Shown in pieces: positions 5,688 to 6,423 of a DNA stretch of 6,423 bases. This stretch comes from Planctomycetota bacterium (GTDB lineage Bacteria > Planctomycetota > Phycisphaerae > UBA1845 > PWPN01). Numbering within the stretch: the first letter of the stretch is position 1; the number at the start of each line of letters is the position of its first letter. Position numbers and translations under genes: made by a program. The DNA lies in assembly GCA_016209665.1 (NCBI GenBank), contig JACQVT010000775.1, positions 1 through 6,423 of the forward strand. The letters run 5' to 3'. The notes below the pieces were generated by a model. The model was not told the origin of the DNA and ran no database searches. It saw nothing but the letters and a program-made list of their open reading frames with translations.

Positions 5688-6186
5688 GTGGAACCAGGGC
5701 ATCCACGCCCGGGCGGGCGTGGCCTGCGCGGACTGCCACATGCCCTACATGCGCGTCGGGGCAATGAAGATCAGCGATCACCACGTCCGCAGCCCGCTGC
5801 TGAACATCGCCAACGCCTGCCAGACGTGCCATCGCGTGCCGGAGGCGGAGCTGGAGGCCCGAGCGGAAAACATCCAGACGAAGACGTTCGAGCTGCGCAA
5901 TATCGCCCTCGATGCCCTGGTCGAGCTGATCGGCGACATCCAGCGGGCCCGCGACGCGGGCGCGACCGACGATCAGCTCGCGGCGGCCCGCGGCCTGCAG
6001 CGCAAGGCCCAGTTCCTCCTGGACTTCGTGGAGGCGGAGAACTCGACCGGCTTCCACGCCGGCCAGGAGGCCGCCCGCGTGCTCGGCCAATCGCTCGACT
6101 ACACGCGCAAGGGCCAGATCGCGATCCGCGACGCGGACCTGCCCACGACCCGGCCGGCGGCGGCGGCCGCGGGCAGGCCGAGATGA
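5680..6186 (+). pseudogene. nrfA: 3' fragment of nrfA, ammonia-forming cytochrome c nitrite reductase
   Basis: The reading frame to the TGA at 6184-6186 encodes the last third (about 165 residues) of NrfA, the periplasmic pentahaem enzyme that reduces nitrite to ammonium with six electrons. Counting from the ATG at 5680, it contains the probable active-site His9 in GIHAR, haem motif CADCH (16-20), [10 protein letters not shown] (30-39), haem motif CQTCH (47-51), the long C-terminal helices, and GFHAGQEA with H126, a likely haem ligand. The two haem motifs correspond to haems 4 and 5. Missing are the signal peptide, the catalytic CxxCK haem and haems 2-3, about 300 residues of a usual 480-520. 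Homology begins at about Met3-Trp4. The ATG is internal, has no ribosome binding site, and lies inside the nrfH remnant at +1 frame. The last residues are a low-complexity Thr/Pro/Ala tail. The preserved codons show no further stops or frameshifts, suggesting a recent deletion or an assembly join. Confidence 0.85.
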
Positions 6187-6423
6187 GAGCCTATCGCGGT
6201 GGGGACTTGTGGCCCCGGCGGCCCGCCGATGACTTCCTCGTCTTCGGGGCCTGCGTGTTTCGGCCACCGCCCGCAAAAGCGGGGCGTTATAGATTTCGTG
6301 CTTACCGAAATGTGTGTTTTCCACGCTCCAGGCGTAAAAGACTCCCGACCCCTTTACGATCTACGTCGCTGCGTCCCGTCCCCCCCGGCGAGTCCAAGCA
6401 AAAGGAAGTGCACTACCTCGACA
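6187..6423. other. Downstream region with no supportable gene
   Basis: Two + frames remain open to the window edge, but their translations are Arg/Pro/Ser-rich and lack a convincing start signal. The region is less GC-rich near 6285-6320, where short inverted repeats occur, including TTTCG (6294-6298) with CGAAA (6306-6310). It looks like an intergenic region after the nitrite-reductase locus. Confidence 0.5.
6268..6286 (+). terminator. Possible terminator hairpin after nrfA
   Basis: CCCGC (6270-6274) pairs with GCGGG (6279-6283) around an AAAA loop, and the stem can extend by two more pairs past a bulged G at 6284. GTTATAGATTT follows, which is T-rich but interrupted. The position, 80 bases after the nrfA stop, fits a terminator for the nrf transcript. 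Confidence 0.35.

Noticed and set aside
5674..6324. 216-codon minus-strand open frame opposite nrfA
   Set aside because: It is a shadow of the nrfA frame; only its first ~40 codons lie outside nrfA, and these quickly become Arg-rich.
5595..6423. The nrfH frame continues without a stop to the end of the window
   Set aside because: After FIYAD the translation is Arg/Pro/Gly-rich because it reads nrfA DNA out of frame; it is not a new fusion protein with its own conserved sequence.

Overview
The window is GC-rich bacterial DNA with all supported genes on the + strand. Gene content, the NrfA subtype and the strong G/C bias at third codon positions suggest a planctomycete or a relative. This is an inference from recognisable protein features, not a phylogenetic result.

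Layout. Bases 2-115 hold the last 37 codons of an unidentified gene. After about 290 noncoding bases comes a 353-residue gene (408-1469) with a strong ribosome binding site. It encodes an SH3b-type domain, an OmpA/MotB-like domain and an unrecognised glycine-rich C-terminal domain, with no signal peptide. Its third codon positions are less GC-rich than those of its neighbours. A 321-base gap without a credible gene follows.

From 1791 to 5407 lies a sugar-phosphate module: an FGGY carbohydrate kinase resembling D-ribulokinase, a phosphomannomutase/phosphoglucomutase-family enzyme joined to it by an ATGA stop/start overlap, and a class II (zinc) aldolase 63 bases further on. Together they could phosphorylate a sugar, move a phosphate and cleave or epimerise the product. 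The substrate cannot be read from the sequence, and no isomerase lies in the window. The mutase/aldolase junction carries an imperfect direct repeat that looks like a second, decayed aldolase start.

The last part (5595-6186) is a broken nitrite-reductase locus. The membrane-anchor start of NrfH runs, out of frame and without its haem region, directly into the last third of NrfA, the ammonia-forming cytochrome c nitrite reductase. The rest of nrfH and the first three NrfA haem sites are missing, so this is either a real internal deletion or an assembly join. A perfect 8-base inverted repeat lies upstream. The final 237 bases hold a weak terminator-like hairpin and no gene I can support.

The items most worth a second look are the signal-less SH3b/OmpA protein, whose peptidoglycan-binding aspartate is replaced, the kinase-mutase-aldolase module, and the nrfH/nrfA junction.
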